Shown here one piece after another: positions 18,166 through 28,159 of a stretch of 33,691 nucleotides of DNA. The stretch's first letter is position 1, and each line of letters opens with the position of its first letter. A program made the position numbers and the translations under genes. The stretch covers positions 1 through 33,691 of the forward strand of contig NZ_NHSF01000064.1 in NCBI RefSeq assembly GCF_016653295.1. The letters are read 5' to 3'. The stretch is from Halochromatium salexigens (GTDB taxonomy: Bacteria > Pseudomonadota > Gammaproteobacteria > Chromatiales > Chromatiaceae). The notes below the pieces were generated by a model. The model ran no database searches, was not told the origin of the DNA, and saw nothing but the letters and a program-made list of their open reading frames with translations.

Positions 18166-19347
18166 ATGCCTTACGCGCGCCTCTCGAGCTACTACTTCTT
18201 CCACTTCGCCGCGCTCGGCGCGCTGGTGCCGTTCTGGGGGCCCTATCTGCTCGAGCGCGGGTTCGAGCCGGTTGCCATCGGTGGGCTGATGGCGATCCTG
18301 ATGGGCACCAAGATCGTGGCGCCGAATCTGTTTGGCGCGGTGGCCGATCGGCGCGGGGAGCGCATGCCGATCGTGCGACTCGGCGCGTTGATGGCGCTGC
18401 TGAGCTTTTGTGCGGTGTTCTGGTCCGAGGGCGTCTGGCTCATGGCCCTGACCATGGCCATCTGGAGCTTCTTCTGGAATGGGCCGCTGCCACTGATGGA
18501 GGCGGTCACCTTCAATCATCTGGGGGCGCGGGTCAGCCGCTACGCGCAGGTCCGGGTCTGGGGCAGCATCGGCTTTATCCTGGTGGTGCTCGGGGTCGGC
18601 TGGTGGCAACAGCAGGCCGGCAGCGGCGTGGTGCCGATCGCGGTGCTGGTGCTGTTCGGCGGCATCTGGTTGAGTGTCCTGGTGATTCCGGATCGACCAC
18701 CGGGGGATCGATCATCGGGGGAGCGATCACAGGACCACGACGAGGGCGAGCCCGAACCGTCGCTCGTGCGGCATCTGCTGCGCCGCCGCGAGATCCTGTT
18801 CTTTCTCGCCGCCTGCTTGCTGATGCAGGCCAGTCATGGCGCCTACTATGCGTTCTACTCGATCCATCTCGAAGCGGCGGGGTATTCGCAATCGGCCGTC
18901 GGTGCGCTCTGGGCCTTGGGCGTGGCCATCGAGGTACTGGTGTTCTTGCGCATGCACTGGTTGCTGGAGCGCTTCAGCGCCCACGCCCTGCTGCTCGTGA
19001 GTCTGGCGCTGGCGGTGCTGCGTTGGCTCATGATCGGGTTCCTGGTCGAGATCCTGGCGCTGCAGATCATCGCCCAGACCCTGCATGCGGCGACCTTTGG
19101 GGTGTTCCATGCCTCGGCGATCCATCTCGCCCACTGCTATTTTCCGGGGCCGACCCAGGGGCGGGGACAAGCCGCGTACAACAGCATCGGCTTTGGTGCC
19201 GGTGGTGCGCTCGGTAGTCTCAGCAGTGGTCTGCTGTGGTCAGGCGCCGGTGCCGCCTGGACCTATGTGGCGGCGGCGGGATTTGCCGCGCTTGGCTTCG
19301 TCGCGGTGCTGCTCAGCAAACGCCGCCACCTCGGCGCCGGACTGTGA
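18166..19347 (+). CDS. MFS transporter, phenylpropionate permease (PPP/HcaT-like) type
   Basis: 393-residue 12-span transporter of the MFS_1-like family. The start MPYARLSSYYFFHFAALGALVPFWGPYLLERGF, the loop motif ADRRGERMPIVRLGA and RVWGSIGFIL are typical of the HcaT/PPP branch. A charged central cytoplasmic loop (about residues 175-200, rich in Asp, Glu, Arg and Ser) separates the two halves, and CYFPGPTQGRGQAAYNSIGFGAGGALGS marks the second. The substrate is unknown. A TTG at 18136 overlapping the aroC stop would add ten residues; ATG 18166 was preferred because the conserved sequence begins there. Probably the last gene of tolC-aroC-MFS. Confidence 0.88.
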   Translation: MPYARLSSYYFFHFAALGALVPFWGPYLLERGFEPVAIGGLMAILMGTKIVAPNLFGAVADRRGERMPIVRLGALMALLSFCAVFWSEGVWLMALTMAIWSFFWNGPLPLMEAVTFNHLGARVSRYAQVRVWGSIGFILVVLGVGWWQQQAGSGVVPIAVLVLFGGIWLSVLVIPDRPPGDRSSGERSQDHDEGEPEPSLVRHLLRRREILFFLAACLLMQASHGAYYAFYSIHLEAAGYSQSAVGALWALGVAIEVLVFLRMHWLLERFSAHALLLVSLALAVLRWLMIGFLVEILALQIIAQTLHAATFGVFHASAIHLAHCYFPGPTQGRGQAAYNSIGFGAGGALGSLSSGLLWSGAGAAWTYVAAAGFAALGFVAVLLSKRRHLGAGL

Positions 19348-19456
19348 CCGCCATGGCGCTGAGCGTATACTCGGCGCCCGGTTGCACCGAGAACGAACCT
19401 GAGCCGACTGAGCTTGGGCACGCGCAAACACCTGGGAACCAGATGAGGAGGAGGAT

Positions 19457-20239
19457 ATGGAGCAAGGCCGTGGTGCGCTGATCGAGCAGCTTGCAGGACT
19501 GGAGACGGCGGCGGTGGCCTTCTCGGGGGGCGCCGACAGCACCCTGTTACTGGCGCTGCTGCGCAAGCAGCTCGGCGCCGAGCGGGTGATCGCGCTGACG
19601 GCGGTGACACCCTACATGGTGCGCCAGGAGATCGGTGACGCGGTGGCCTTGACGACCAAGCTGGCGGTTCGCCATGAGCTGGTCGAGATTCCCATGCCCG
19701 AGGGCATGGAGCACAATCCGGCCGACCGCTGCTATCGCTGCAAGCACGCGATGTATGGGCATCTGGTGGCGAGCGCGGCCGAGCATGGCTTTGCCAACCT
19801 GCTCGACGGTAGCAATACCGATGATGCCGATGAGCAATGTCCGGGCTTGCGCGCGCTGCGCGAACTCGGGATTCGCAGCCCCTTCATCGAGGCCGGTATC
19901 GACAAGGCCGCCGTGCGTCAGATGGCCCGTGAGATGGATCTGCCTACCTGGCACAAGCCGACCACCGCGTGCTTGCTCACGCGCATCGGCTTCAATGTCA
20001 GGGTCTCGATGGATCAGCTGCAGCGCATCGAGGAGGCCGAGCGTTTTTTGACCCAGTTGGGTTACACCTGGGTGCGGGTGCGCTGCCACGGCGACCTCGC
20101 CCGCATCGAGGTCGCGCCGGTCCAACGCGAGCGCCTGCTCAGCGATGCGGGCGCGGTGATCGAGGGCATCCAGCGCTTCGGTTTTCGTCATGTCACCATG
20201 GATCTGGCCGGCTATCAGTCCGGCAGCATGGCCGGCTAG
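19457..20239 (+). CDS. larE: LarE-like ATP-dependent sacrificial sulfur transferase
   Basis: 260-residue PP-loop protein. SGGADS (23-28) is the ATP-pyrophosphatase loop. DRCYRCK (Cys92, Cys95) is the family's CxxC, and WHKPTTACLLTR contains Cys172, aligning with the cysteine that LarE proteins give up as sulfur donor (Cys176 in the Lactobacillus enzyme). VRVRCHGDLARIEV is the C-terminal signature. LarE thiolates pyridinium-dicarboxylate mononucleotide to build the nickel-pincer cofactor of lactate racemase-type enzymes. No larA, larB or larC is nearby, so the partner genes must lie elsewhere or the protein serves another sulfur transfer. A strong Shine-Dalgarno (GAGGAGG) precedes the ATG, and TATACT at 19366 may be its -10 box. 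It overlaps the cupin gene tail to tail by four bases. Confidence 0.9.
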   Translation: MEQGRGALIEQLAGLETAAVAFSGGADSTLLLALLRKQLGAERVIALTAVTPYMVRQEIGDAVALTTKLAVRHELVEIPMPEGMEHNPADRCYRCKHAMYGHLVASAAEHGFANLLDGSNTDDADEQCPGLRALRELGIRSPFIEAGIDKAAVRQMAREMDLPTWHKPTTACLLTRIGFNVRVSMDQLQRIEEAERFLTQLGYTWVRVRCHGDLARIEVAPVQRERLLSDAGAVIEGIQRFGFRHVTMDLAGYQSGSMAG

Positions 20240-20523
20240 GCGTCGTCCAAACGATAGTGTTTCTCGACCGCGGCAGTGATCTCCCAGGTGCAGCGCATGC
20301 CGACCGGGAAGGTGATCAGATCGCCACGCTTGAAGTGCTCGGGCTCGCCGCCCTCGGGTGTGACGCTGAAGGTGCCGCGCACCACATAGCAGGTCTCTTG
20401 CTGGTGATAGGTCCACTCGAAGCGAGAGGGCTCCTTCTTCCAGATCGGCCAGTCCTCGACGCCGAGGACTTCGAGCTTGGCCGGAGGCGGGTTGTGCTCG
20501 CAAAGGATGGATTCATCGGACAT
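20236..20523 (-). CDS. small cupin protein (cupin_3/DUF861, EutQ-like)
   Basis: 95-residue single-domain cupin. FEWTYHQQETCYVVRGTFSVTPEGGEP is cupin motif 1 (with His and Glu) and FKRGDLITFPVGMRCTWEI is motif 2, ending in the KHYRL strand. These small cupins bind a metal or ligand, and their function is unknown. The ATG at 20523 was chosen because longer upstream frames run antisense through pncC. Divergent from pncC (81-bp gap), convergent with larE. Confidence 0.88.
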   Translation of the reverse strand: MSDESILCEHNPPPAKLEVLGVEDWPIWKKEPSRFEWTYHQQETCYVVRGTFSVTPEGGEPEHFKRGDLITFPVGMRCTWEITAAVEKHYRLDDA

Positions 20524-20604
20524 GATGGAGACTCCTGGACAACGGTCGTTAGATGGCATCCTACAAGGTCGTGGCGATCGAGGCGGCCACAATAGAGGCG
20601 GTGC

Positions 20605-21105
20605 ATGAGTGAAGATCTCGAAACGCTGGCCACGCAGGTCGGGCATTGCTTGCAACGCACGGGGCTGCGCCTGGCCACGGCGGAGTCCTGCACCGGGGGT
20701 TGGATTGCCAAGTGCCTCACCGATGTCGCGGGGAGTAGCGCCTGGCTCGAGCGCGGCTTCGTCACCTACAGTAATGCGGCCAAGCAGGAGATGCTCGGCG
20801 TCGCCGAGGAGACGCTCGCGACCTGGGGCGCGGTCAGCGAGGCCGTGGTCGCCGAGATGGCGCGCGGCGCGATCGCGCGCAGTCACGCCTCGGTGGCGGT
20901 GGCGGTGAGCGGGATTGCCGGCCCCGGCGGTGGCACGGCCACCAAGCCCATTGGCACGCTTTGTTTCGGCTGGGGGCTGCCGGAGGGGATCGCGGTCGAA
21001 ACGGTGCGCTTTGGTGGCGAGCGCGAGCAGGTGCGACGCCAGGCGGTCGCGCATGCGCTGCGCGGGCTGCTGGAACGCTGCCTGGCGCGTGGCGCACCGG
21101 CTTGA
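20605..21105 (+). CDS. pncC: nicotinamide-nucleotide amidohydrolase (CinA C-terminal domain family)
   Basis: 166-residue stand-alone CinA_C domain. Signatures are LATAESCTGGWIAKCLTDVAGSSAWLERGFVTYSN, KQEMLGV, GAVSEAVVAEMA, AVSGIAGPGGGT and KPIGTLCFG. The family deamidates nicotinamide mononucleotide in the NAD salvage cycle. It stands directly before recA, as in many gammaproteobacteria. An AGAGG-like site is seen six bases before the ATG. An 11-base tandem repeat (GATCCGGGCTC twice, 21104-21125) starts at its stop codon. Confidence 0.95.
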   Translation: MSEDLETLATQVGHCLQRTGLRLATAESCTGGWIAKCLTDVAGSSAWLERGFVTYSNAAKQEMLGVAEETLATWGAVSEAVVAEMARGAIARSHASVAVAVSGIAGPGGGTATKPIGTLCFGWGLPEGIAVETVRFGGEREQVRRQAVAHALRGLLERCLARGAPA

Positions 21106-21142
21106 TCCGGGCTCGATCCGGGCTCGAATCGCGCCGAGTGGC

Positions 21143-21173
21143 TTGTGTGGGGGTGGGTCGGCTGTGGGATAAT
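21143..21173 (+). promoter_or_regulatory. candidate recA promoter
   Basis: TTGTGT (21143-21148) and GATAAT (21168-21173) are separated by 19 bases, 30 bp before the recA start. The spacer is longer than ideal. No clear LexA box of the CTGT-N8-ACAG type was found in the 97-bp gap. Confidence 0.35.
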
Positions 21174-21202
21174 CCTTAACAACCCTGGTTCCTGGAGTGA
21201 CA

Positions 21203-22367
<1,165 letters not shown>

Positions 22368-22375
<8 letters not shown>

Positions 22376-22928
22376 GGTGCCTGTGGAGCCTGCTGCGGAG
22401 GTTGCTGCCACGGAAGCCACGGTCGAATCAGCCGCGGCCGAGGAAGCCGCTGCCGAGGCGCCGGACGCGCTCTTTGAGGAGATTCGCAGCCGGGCGCTGA
22501 AGTTACTCAGCACGCGTGAACACAGTCGCTTGGAACTCGCGCGCAAGTTGTGCCAACGCGGTTATCCAGAGGCCGCCGTCGAGACGGTGATTGAGTCGCT
22601 CGTAGCCAACGAGCTGTTGAGCGAGGAGCGCCTGATCGCGGCCTATGTGGCCGAGCGTCTCGCCAAGGGCTTCGGGCCCCTGCGCATCCGCGCCGAATTG
22701 CGCGAGAAAGGGCTTTCGGATGAGAGGGTTCAGCCCTATCTCGAACTCGACGATCAGACCCTGAGCGACTGTCTGACCCAGGCCTATCGAAAACGCTTCG
22801 GCGAGACCGAGGCCGAGGACCAGCGCGAGCAGGCGAAGCGCGCGCGCTTCCTCGAATATCGGGGGTTTCCGTCGCGCGTGATCGCCCGCTTCCTCGGCGC
22901 GAGCCCGAGTGCCAGGTCAGATCGATGA
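22368..22928 (+). CDS. recX: regulatory protein RecX
   Basis: 186-residue RecX, which binds RecA filaments and limits their activity. The first about 40 residues are Ala/Glu-rich and not conserved. The conserved part has three-helix repeats: [23 protein letters not shown], then [49 protein letters not shown], and a C-terminal [17 protein letters not shown]. The ATG at 22368 lies inside the recA end (ATGACTGA), so recX translation is coupled to recA. Only about 160 bp separate it from alaS. Confidence 0.95.
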
Positions 22929-23088
22929 GCAGGCTGATGCGCGCGCCCATGCCGATGTCGGTGCCGATATCGATGCACGCGTTGATGCCGATGCCGACGC
23001 GCGCGCCGATGTCGGGCCGCTTTCCGTGCCGCTTCGAGCGGTGCATCCCGCTAATGCACAGACCCGTCCCCGGAGTCGACTCCTTGTC

Positions 23089-25701
23089 ATGAAGAGCAGT
23101 GCCCAGCTTCGTCAGGCCTTCCTCGATTACTTCGCCGAGCGTGGTCATACGCCGGTCGAGAGCAGCCCGTTGGTGCCGGGCAACGACCCCACCTTGCTGT
23201 TCACCAATGCGGGCATGGTGCAGTTCAAGGACGTCTTCCTTGGCCGCGAGAAACGCCCCTACAGCCGCGCCGCCACCTCGCAGCGCTGCGTGCGCGCCGG
23301 CGGCAAGCACAACGATCTCGAGAACGTCGGCTACACCGCCCGCCATCACACCTTCTTCGAGATGCTCGGCAACTTCAGCTTCGGCGATTACTTCAAGCGC
23401 GAGGCCATCGGCTTTGCCTGGGAGTTTCTGACCCAGACGCTGCGGATGCCGCCCGAGCGGCTCTGGATCACCGTCTATACCGACGATGACGAGGCCGCGC
23501 GCATCTGGCTCGACGAGATTGGCGTCGACCCGAGCCGCTTCTCGCGCTGTGGCGAGAAGGATAACTTCTGGTCGATGGGCGAGACCGGTCCCTGTGGGCC
23601 CTGCTCCGAGATCTTCTACGATCATGGCCCCGAGATCCCGGGTGGACCGCCCGGCTCACCCGACGAGGACGGCGATCGCTACGTCGAGATCTGGAACCTG
23701 GTGTTCATGCAGTTCGACCGCGACGCCAAGGGCGAGCTGCATCCGCTGCCGCGCCCCTCGGTCGACACCGGCATGGGGCTCGAGCGGCTCGCGGCGGTGA
23801 TGCAGGGCGTGCACAGCAACTACGAGATCGATCTGTTCCAGGCCCTCATCCGCGCCGCTGCCGAGGCGACCGGTTGCGAGGATCTTGGCAACCAATCGCT
23901 GCGGGTGATCGCCGATCACATCCGCTCGGCGGCCTTCCTGATCATCGATGGCATCACGCCCGGCAACGAAGGGCGCGGCTACGTGCAGCGGCGCATCATC
24001 CGCCGCGCCATCCGCCACGGCTATCAACTCGGGCAGACGGCGCCGTTCTTCTGGCGCCTGGTCGCGCCCCTGGCCGAGCAGATGGGCGGTGCCTACCCCG
24101 AGCTGCGCGCCAAACAGGCCCAGGTCGAACGGGTGCTGCAGACCGAGGAGGAGCGCTTCGCCGACACCCTGGAGCAGGGCTTGCGCATCTTCGATGAGAT
24201 CGTCGCACGGCTGAGCGGCACCGAGATCCCCGGCGAGGCGGTGTTCCGTTTGTACGATACCTATGGCTTTCCAGCCGATCTGACCGCCGATATCGCCCGT
24301 GAGCGCGGGCTGACCCTGGACCTCGTCGGCTTCGAGCAAGCGATGGCGGCGCAGAAAGAACGCGCGCGCGCCGCGAGCCAGTTCGGGGCCGGCGAGATCA
24401 TCGAACTGGATATCGAGGGTGAGACCGATTTCAGTGGCTACGAAGGGTTGCTCGATCAGGCGACGCTGATCGGCTGTTACCTCAATGGTGAGCCCCGCGA
24501 TGGCATCAGTGCTGGCCAGGAGGGGCTGCTGGTGCTGGATGTGACACCTTTCTATGCCGAGGCTGGCGGACAGGTTGGCGATCGCGGCCTGTTGAGTACC
24601 GAGACCGCCCGCTTCGAGGTCCGCGATACCCAGAAGCAGTCTGGCGTGATCTGCCACATCGGACGCCTGCTCGAGGGCGAGCTTTCGGTCGGGGATTGTA
24701 TCGAGGCCAGGGTCGATCGGACGCGGCGACGCGCAATCGCGCTCAACCACTCGTCCACTCATTTGCTGCATGCCGCCCTGCGCCAGGTGCTAGGTGAGCA
24801 CGTGCAGCAACGTGGATCGTTGGTCGGACCGGAGCGGCTGCGTTTCGACTTCACTCATTTCGAGCCGCTTACGCACGAGCAGTTGCGCGAGATCGAGCGC
24901 CTGGTGAACCAAGAAATTCGTGAGAACCACAGCGTCGAGACCCGCATCATGGATCTCGAGGACGCCAAGGCCTCGGGCGCGATGGCGCTGTTTGGCGAGA
25001 AGTACGACGAGCAGGTGCGGGTGCTGCGCATGGGTGACTTCTCGACCGAACTTTGCGGTGGGACTCATGTACGCGCGGTGGGTGATATCGGGCTGTTCAA
25101 AATCGTTTCCGAGTCCGGCATCAGCGCCGGTGTGCGCCGCGTCGAGGCGGTAGCCGGCGATGTGGCGTTGAGCTGGGTCGAGGAAGAAGAGGCGCGGCTG
25201 GCGCGCATCGCCGCCTTGGTGAAGGGCTCGACGAGCGATGCCGACGACAAGGTGGCGGCGCTGGTCGAGCGCTCGCGGCGATTGGAAAAGGAACTCGAGC
25301 AGCTCAAGGCCAAGCTCGCCAGCGCGGCCGGCAGCGAGTTGACCGATGCCGTGGTCGAGATCGATGGGGTCAAGGTGCTGGCCGCACGGCTCGATGGGGT
25401 CGATGTCAAGTCACTGCGCGAGACCCTGGATCAGCTCAAGAACAAGCTCGGCTCCGGCGTGGTCCTGCTGGCCACCGAGAGCGAAGGCAAGGTCAACCTG
25501 ATCGCCGGCGTCACCAAGGATCTGGTCGGCCAGTTCAAAGCCGGCGATCTGGTCAAGGCGGCGGCCGAGAAGGTCGGGGGACGCGGGGGTGGCCGGCCCG
25601 ACATGGCTCAGGCCGGCGGTACCGATCCGGCGGGCATCCCGGCCGCGCTCGAGCTGGTCGGCGATTGGGTCAAGGCACGCGCACCGGCGGCGGTGTCCTA
25701 G
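23089..25701 (+). CDS. alaS: alanyl-tRNA synthetase
   Basis: 870 residues (E. coli 876). Class II core at the N-terminus ([38 protein letters not shown]), editing domain with HSSTH (about 554-558) and CGGTH (about 656-660) supplying the zinc ligands, and a C-terminal coiled-coil/DHHA1 part ending in [15 protein letters not shown]. Attaches alanine to tRNA-Ala and clears mischarged serine or glycine. The ATG at 23089 matches the family start ([15 protein letters not shown]). The frame is open back to 22909, adding 60 residues of Asp/Ala-rich repeat, which is judged non-coding. lysC follows after four bases. Confidence 0.98.
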   Translation: MKSSAQLRQAFLDYFAERGHTPVESSPLVPGNDPTLLFTNAGMVQFKDVFLGREKRPYSRAATSQRCVRAGGKHNDLENVGYTARHHTFFEMLGNFSFGDYFKREAIGFAWEFLTQTLRMPPERLWITVYTDDDEAARIWLDEIGVDPSRFSRCGEKDNFWSMGETGPCGPCSEIFYDHGPEIPGGPPGSPDEDGDRYVEIWNLVFMQFDRDAKGELHPLPRPSVDTGMGLERLAAVMQGVHSNYEIDLFQALIRAAAEATGCEDLGNQSLRVIADHIRSAAFLIIDGITPGNEGRGYVQRRIIRRAIRHGYQLGQTAPFFWRLVAPLAEQMGGAYPELRAKQAQVERVLQTEEERFADTLEQGLRIFDEIVARLSGTEIPGEAVFRLYDTYGFPADLTADIARERGLTLDLVGFEQAMAAQKERARAASQFGAGEIIELDIEGETDFSGYEGLLDQATLIGCYLNGEPRDGISAGQEGLLVLDVTPFYAEAGGQVGDRGLLSTETARFEVRDTQKQSGVICHIGRLLEGELSVGDCIEARVDRTRRRAIALNHSSTHLLHAALRQVLGEHVQQRGSLVGPERLRFDFTHFEPLTHEQLREIERLVNQEIRENHSVETRIMDLEDAKASGAMALFGEKYDEQVRVLRMGDFSTELCGGTHVRAVGDIGLFKIVSESGISAGVRRVEAVAGDVALSWVEEEEARLARIAALVKGSTSDADDKVAALVERSRRLEKELEQLKAKLASAAGSELTDAVVEIDGVKVLAARLDGVDVKSLRETLDQLKNKLGSGVVLLATESEGKVNLIAGVTKDLVGQFKAGDLVKAAAEKVGGRGGGRPDMAQAGGTDPAGIPAALELVGDWVKARAPAAVS

Positions 25702-25705
25702 ACCC

Positions 25706-26935
25706 ATGGCGTTGATCGTCCAAAAATATGGCGGCACCTCGGTGGGCAGCGTCGAGCGCATCCAGGCCGTCGCGCAGCGTGTGAAGCGCACCCGCGAGCA
25801 GGGCCATGAAGTCGTCGTCGTGGTTTCGGCGATGTCCGGCGAAACCGACCGGCTGATCGGGCTCGCACGCGCGATTCAGCCGCAGCCGGTGCCGCGGGAA
25901 CTCGATGTGCTGATCGCCACCGGCGAGCAGGTCACCATCGCCTTGCTGGCGATGGCCTTGGAGGCGATCGGTTGTCCGGCGCGCTCCTACACCGGCTCGC
26001 AGGTGCAGATCCGCACCGATAGCGCGCACAATAAGGCGCGCATTCGCGATATCGACGGCGCGCGCGTGGGCAGCGATCTCGAGGCTGGACGCGTGGTGGT
26101 GGTGGCGGGTTTTCAGGGCATCGATCGTGCCGGCAACATCACCACCCTCGGACGCGGTGGCTCGGATACCTCAGCGGTGGCCATGGCCGCCGCGCTCAAG
26201 GCCGACGAATGCCAGATTTACACCGATGTGGACGGCGTCTACACCACCGACCCGCGCATCGAACCGCGCGCGCGCAAGCTCGATCGGATCACCTTCGAGG
26301 AGATGCTCGAGATGGCCAGCTTGGGCTCGAAGGTGCTCCAAATCCGCGCCGTCGAGTTCGCCGGCAAGTATCGTGTCCCCTTGCGGGTGCTCTCGAGCTT
26401 TCGCCAGGGGGAAGGCACGCTGATCAGTTTCGAGGAGGAGAACGTGGAAGACGCCAAGATTGCCGGCATCGCCTTCGCCAAGGATGAAGCCAAGCTCACC
26501 GTGCTCGGGGTGCCGGATCAGCCGGGGATTGCCTACAAGATTCTCGGCCCAATCTCCGAGGCCAATGTCGAAGTGGATATGATCGTGCAGAATGTCGGCT
26601 CCGACAGCGCCACTACCGACTTCACCTTCACCGTGCATCGCAACGACTACGACACGGCGCTGGGGGTGCTGCGTGATATGGCCGAACAACTCTCGGCGCG
26701 TGAAGTCTCTGGTGATCAGAAGATCGTCAAGCTCAGCTTGGTCGGTGTCGGCATGCGCTCCCACGCCGGTATTGCCAGCCAGATGTTCGAAGCCCTAGCC
26801 CGCGAAGGGATCAACATTCGCATGATCTCGACCTCGGAGATCAAGATCTCGGTCGTCATCGACGAAAAGTACCTCGAGCTTGGCGTACGCGCTCTGCACG
26901 AGTCCTTTGGACTGGCCGGGAAAACCATATTGTAA
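25706..26935 (+). CDS. lysC: aspartate kinase
   Basis: 409-residue aspartokinase, first step of the lysine, threonine and methionine pathway. The kinase domain begins [15 protein letters not shown], with [30 protein letters not shown] and the [13 protein letters not shown] motif; two ACT domains (about 265-409) with [23 protein letters not shown] and [37 protein letters not shown] give feedback control, typically by lysine and threonine. The ATG begins four bases after the alaS stop, so the two are likely co-transcribed. No strong terminator was seen before csrA. Confidence 0.97.
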   Translation: MALIVQKYGGTSVGSVERIQAVAQRVKRTREQGHEVVVVVSAMSGETDRLIGLARAIQPQPVPRELDVLIATGEQVTIALLAMALEAIGCPARSYTGSQVQIRTDSAHNKARIRDIDGARVGSDLEAGRVVVVAGFQGIDRAGNITTLGRGGSDTSAVAMAAALKADECQIYTDVDGVYTTDPRIEPRARKLDRITFEEMLEMASLGSKVLQIRAVEFAGKYRVPLRVLSSFRQGEGTLISFEEENVEDAKIAGIAFAKDEAKLTVLGVPDQPGIAYKILGPISEANVEVDMIVQNVGSDSATTDFTFTVHRNDYDTALGVLRDMAEQLSAREVSGDQKIVKLSLVGVGMRSHAGIASQMFEALAREGINIRMISTSEIKISVVIDEKYLELGVRALHESFGLAGKTIL

Positions 26936-27063
26936 CAATTGCTGCATTGCACGAATGTCTGCTGCTAAACTTCGATGCTAAGCTACTTGCACTTTTGGCC
27001 GTTGCGGCGGTCAACTGAGCATAACGTGAAGCTAACAAGGCTGCGAGACCTAAGATGCTGAGG

Positions 27064-27098
27064 GAACCGCGGCTCGGTTCATAAAAGGATAGGAAGGA
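27064..27098 (+). promoter_or_regulatory. csrA leader: stem-loop plus three GGA motifs over the ribosome binding site
   Basis: A perfect six-pair stem GAACCG (27064-27069) / CGGTTC (27075-27080) with a five-base loop is followed by A-rich sequence and three GGA motifs at 27087, 27092 and 27096; the last two form the Shine-Dalgarno AGGAAGGA. CsrA binds GGA motifs in leaders, so translational autoregulation is inferred. Confidence 0.5.
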
Positions 27099-27107
27099 TA
27101 GACCGCT

Positions 27108-27326
27108 ATGTTAATACTGACCCGCCGCGTTGGCGAAACACTGATGATCGGCGACGAAGTGACCGTGACGGTGCTCGGCGTTAAAGGAAACCAGGTTCGT
27201 ATTGGCGTCAATGCACCGCGTGAGGTTGCTGTGCATCGCGAAGAGATCTACGAGCGAATCAAGCGTGAGCAGGCGCAGGGCACCGCCGAGCCGCGCATCG
27301 CGAACGACGTGGGACTGGACGACTAG
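27108..27326 (+). CDS. csrA: carbon storage regulator CsrA (RsmA)
   Basis: 72-residue RNA-binding dimer that represses or activates mRNAs by binding GGA motifs. [37 protein letters not shown] and [14 protein letters not shown] are the conserved core, including Leu4 and the RNA-binding Arg of [11 protein letters not shown]. The C-terminal tail ([12 protein letters not shown]) is about ten residues longer than in E. coli. Order lysC-csrA-tRNA-Ser is standard for gammaproteobacteria. A strong Shine-Dalgarno lies 9 bases upstream and overlaps probable CsrA sites. Confidence 0.97.
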   Translation: MLILTRRVGETLMIGDEVTVTVLGVKGNQVRIGVNAPREVAVHREEIYERIKREQAQGTAEPRIANDVGLDD

Positions 27327-27350
27327 ACTCCGGGTCAATCTGGTGTAGAC

Positions 27351-27390
27351 AACCTGCTCCGCTGGCACGCGACTTTTGGCGGGGCAGGTT
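27351..27390 (+). terminator. hairpin downstream of csrA
   Basis: AACCTGCTCCGC (27351-27362) pairs with GCGGGGCAGGTT (27379-27390), twelve pairs with one G-U, around a 16-base loop, 24 bp after the csrA stop. No U-run follows (TAGG), so termination may be inefficient or Rho-assisted. Confidence 0.5.
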
Positions 27391-27442
27391 TAGGCTGATA
27401 AGCCGGCAACCCAAGCAAGCTGCTACCTGCCTCGCACGGGTG

Positions 27443-27471
27443 GACCCAATCACCCCAAACTCTGATATAAT
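27443..27471 (+). promoter_or_regulatory. promoter of tRNA-Ser
   Basis: A perfect TATAAT (27466-27471) stands 12 bp before the tRNA 5' end. The -35 is weak (GACCCA at 27443-27448 with a 17-base spacer). The GCTCTC stretch after the -10 resembles the GC-containing discriminator of stringently controlled stable-RNA promoters. Confidence 0.6.
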
Positions 27472-27483
27472 TTTGCTCTCTAC

Positions 27484-27574
27484 GGAGAGATGGCCGAGTG
27501 GCTGAAGGCGCTCCCCTGCTAAGGGAGTATGGGTTAATAGCCCATCGAGGGTTCGAATCCCTCTCTCTCCGCCA
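27484..27574 (+). tRNA. tRNA-Ser (anticodon GCU)
   Basis: 91-nt cloverleaf with encoded CCA. The acceptor stem GGAGAGA (27484-27490) pairs with TCTCTCC (27564-27570), with discriminator G and CCA at 27572-27574. The anticodon stem CTCCC/GGGAG encloses CTGCTAA with anticodon GCT at 27518-27520. A long variable arm (ATGGGTTAATAGCCCAT) is diagnostic of serine tRNA, and the T-loop GTTCGAATC is canonical. It reads AGC and AGU codons. It marks the border between the conserved chromosome and the accessory region that follows. Confidence 0.98.
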
Positions 27575-28156
27575 ATACTGCAGATAAATTGTAGTAAAAC
27601 CAATTACTTACAGTGGTCAGCCAGCACCGGTGATCGCGGGTGTTCAGCGCCTCGCTGTGTTGATCCAGACTCGCTGGGGTCTTCAGCGTCCCGAGCAATG
27701 GCGCGCCAAGCATCTGCACTGGGTGCTGGAGCGGGGACTGACGGATCTGAGTCCGGCATCGCGCTATCTGATCAACGCCGAGGTGGCTTGCACGACGTGC
27801 GAACGACTGCAGCACGACAGGCCAGTCCAGCTCTCCAACTCGGCGACCCTTCTGGGAAGTCTCATGCGTCGACTATGGTCCTGAATTTCAGCCATTTGGC
27901 CGGCAAGGGGTAGCACGGTAGCACCCAATGACGGCCAGCGTAGCACGATGCCCCTGCGAGCCAGGTAATCCTTGACCGCCGCCCTATGCCGAGGTGTTTT
28001 CATGCGCAGCGATACGACGTTGAACGCGTCACCAATCAACCCTCACAGACCAACCCACAGCCCATACCGGCATGACAAGGTAGGGCGGAAGCGTGTCACG
28101 GCCAAGCGACGACATGGTCCTTTTCTTACCCACGCATGACAGGGTAGGGCGGAAGC
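27575..28156. other. accessory-region entry without a confident gene; possible integrase-like remnant
   Basis: These 582 bases hold no clear gene. On the plus strand a GTG-initiated frame (27630-27884) contains RLAVLIQTRWGLQRPEQWRA and KHLHWVLERGLTDLSPASRY, which to my eye resemble the N-terminal part of site-specific integrase-like proteins. Similarity stops after about 45 residues, as in a truncated gene; this is a weak call. On the minus strand an overlapping 91-codon frame (27764-28039; includes MKTPRHRAAVKDYLARRGI) is unrecognised. GTAGCAC occurs three times between 27913 and 27953. Two direct repeats at 28070 and 28134 are listed separately. Confidence 0.3.
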
Positions 28157-28159
28157 GTG
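28070..28159 (+). repeat. 26-bp direct repeat pair before the first MarR gene
   Basis: Positions 28070-28095 and 28134-28159 are identical except for one A/G change; both begin GCATGACA and end GGGCGGAAGCGTG. The second copy supplies the ribosome-binding region and GTG start of the MarR-type gene at 28157. Spacing is 64 bp. Confidence 0.85.

Noticed and set aside
21106..21202. LexA/SOS box before recA
   Set aside because: CTGT at 21162 is followed by ACA only after 12 bases; the spacing and half-site do not fit.
23062..23076. AGACCCGTCCCCGG before alaS resembling the boundary hairpin core
   Set aside because: It lacks A/T arms and has an extra C; likely chance in GC-rich DNA.
22909..23088. 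60-residue N-terminal extension of AlaRS
   Set aside because: Repeat-derived Asp/Ala sequence without similarity; the conserved start is Met at 23089.
27259..27603. Minus-strand frame with GGERGIRTLDGLL
   Set aside because: This is the well-known spurious translation of the antisense strand of tRNA-Ser.
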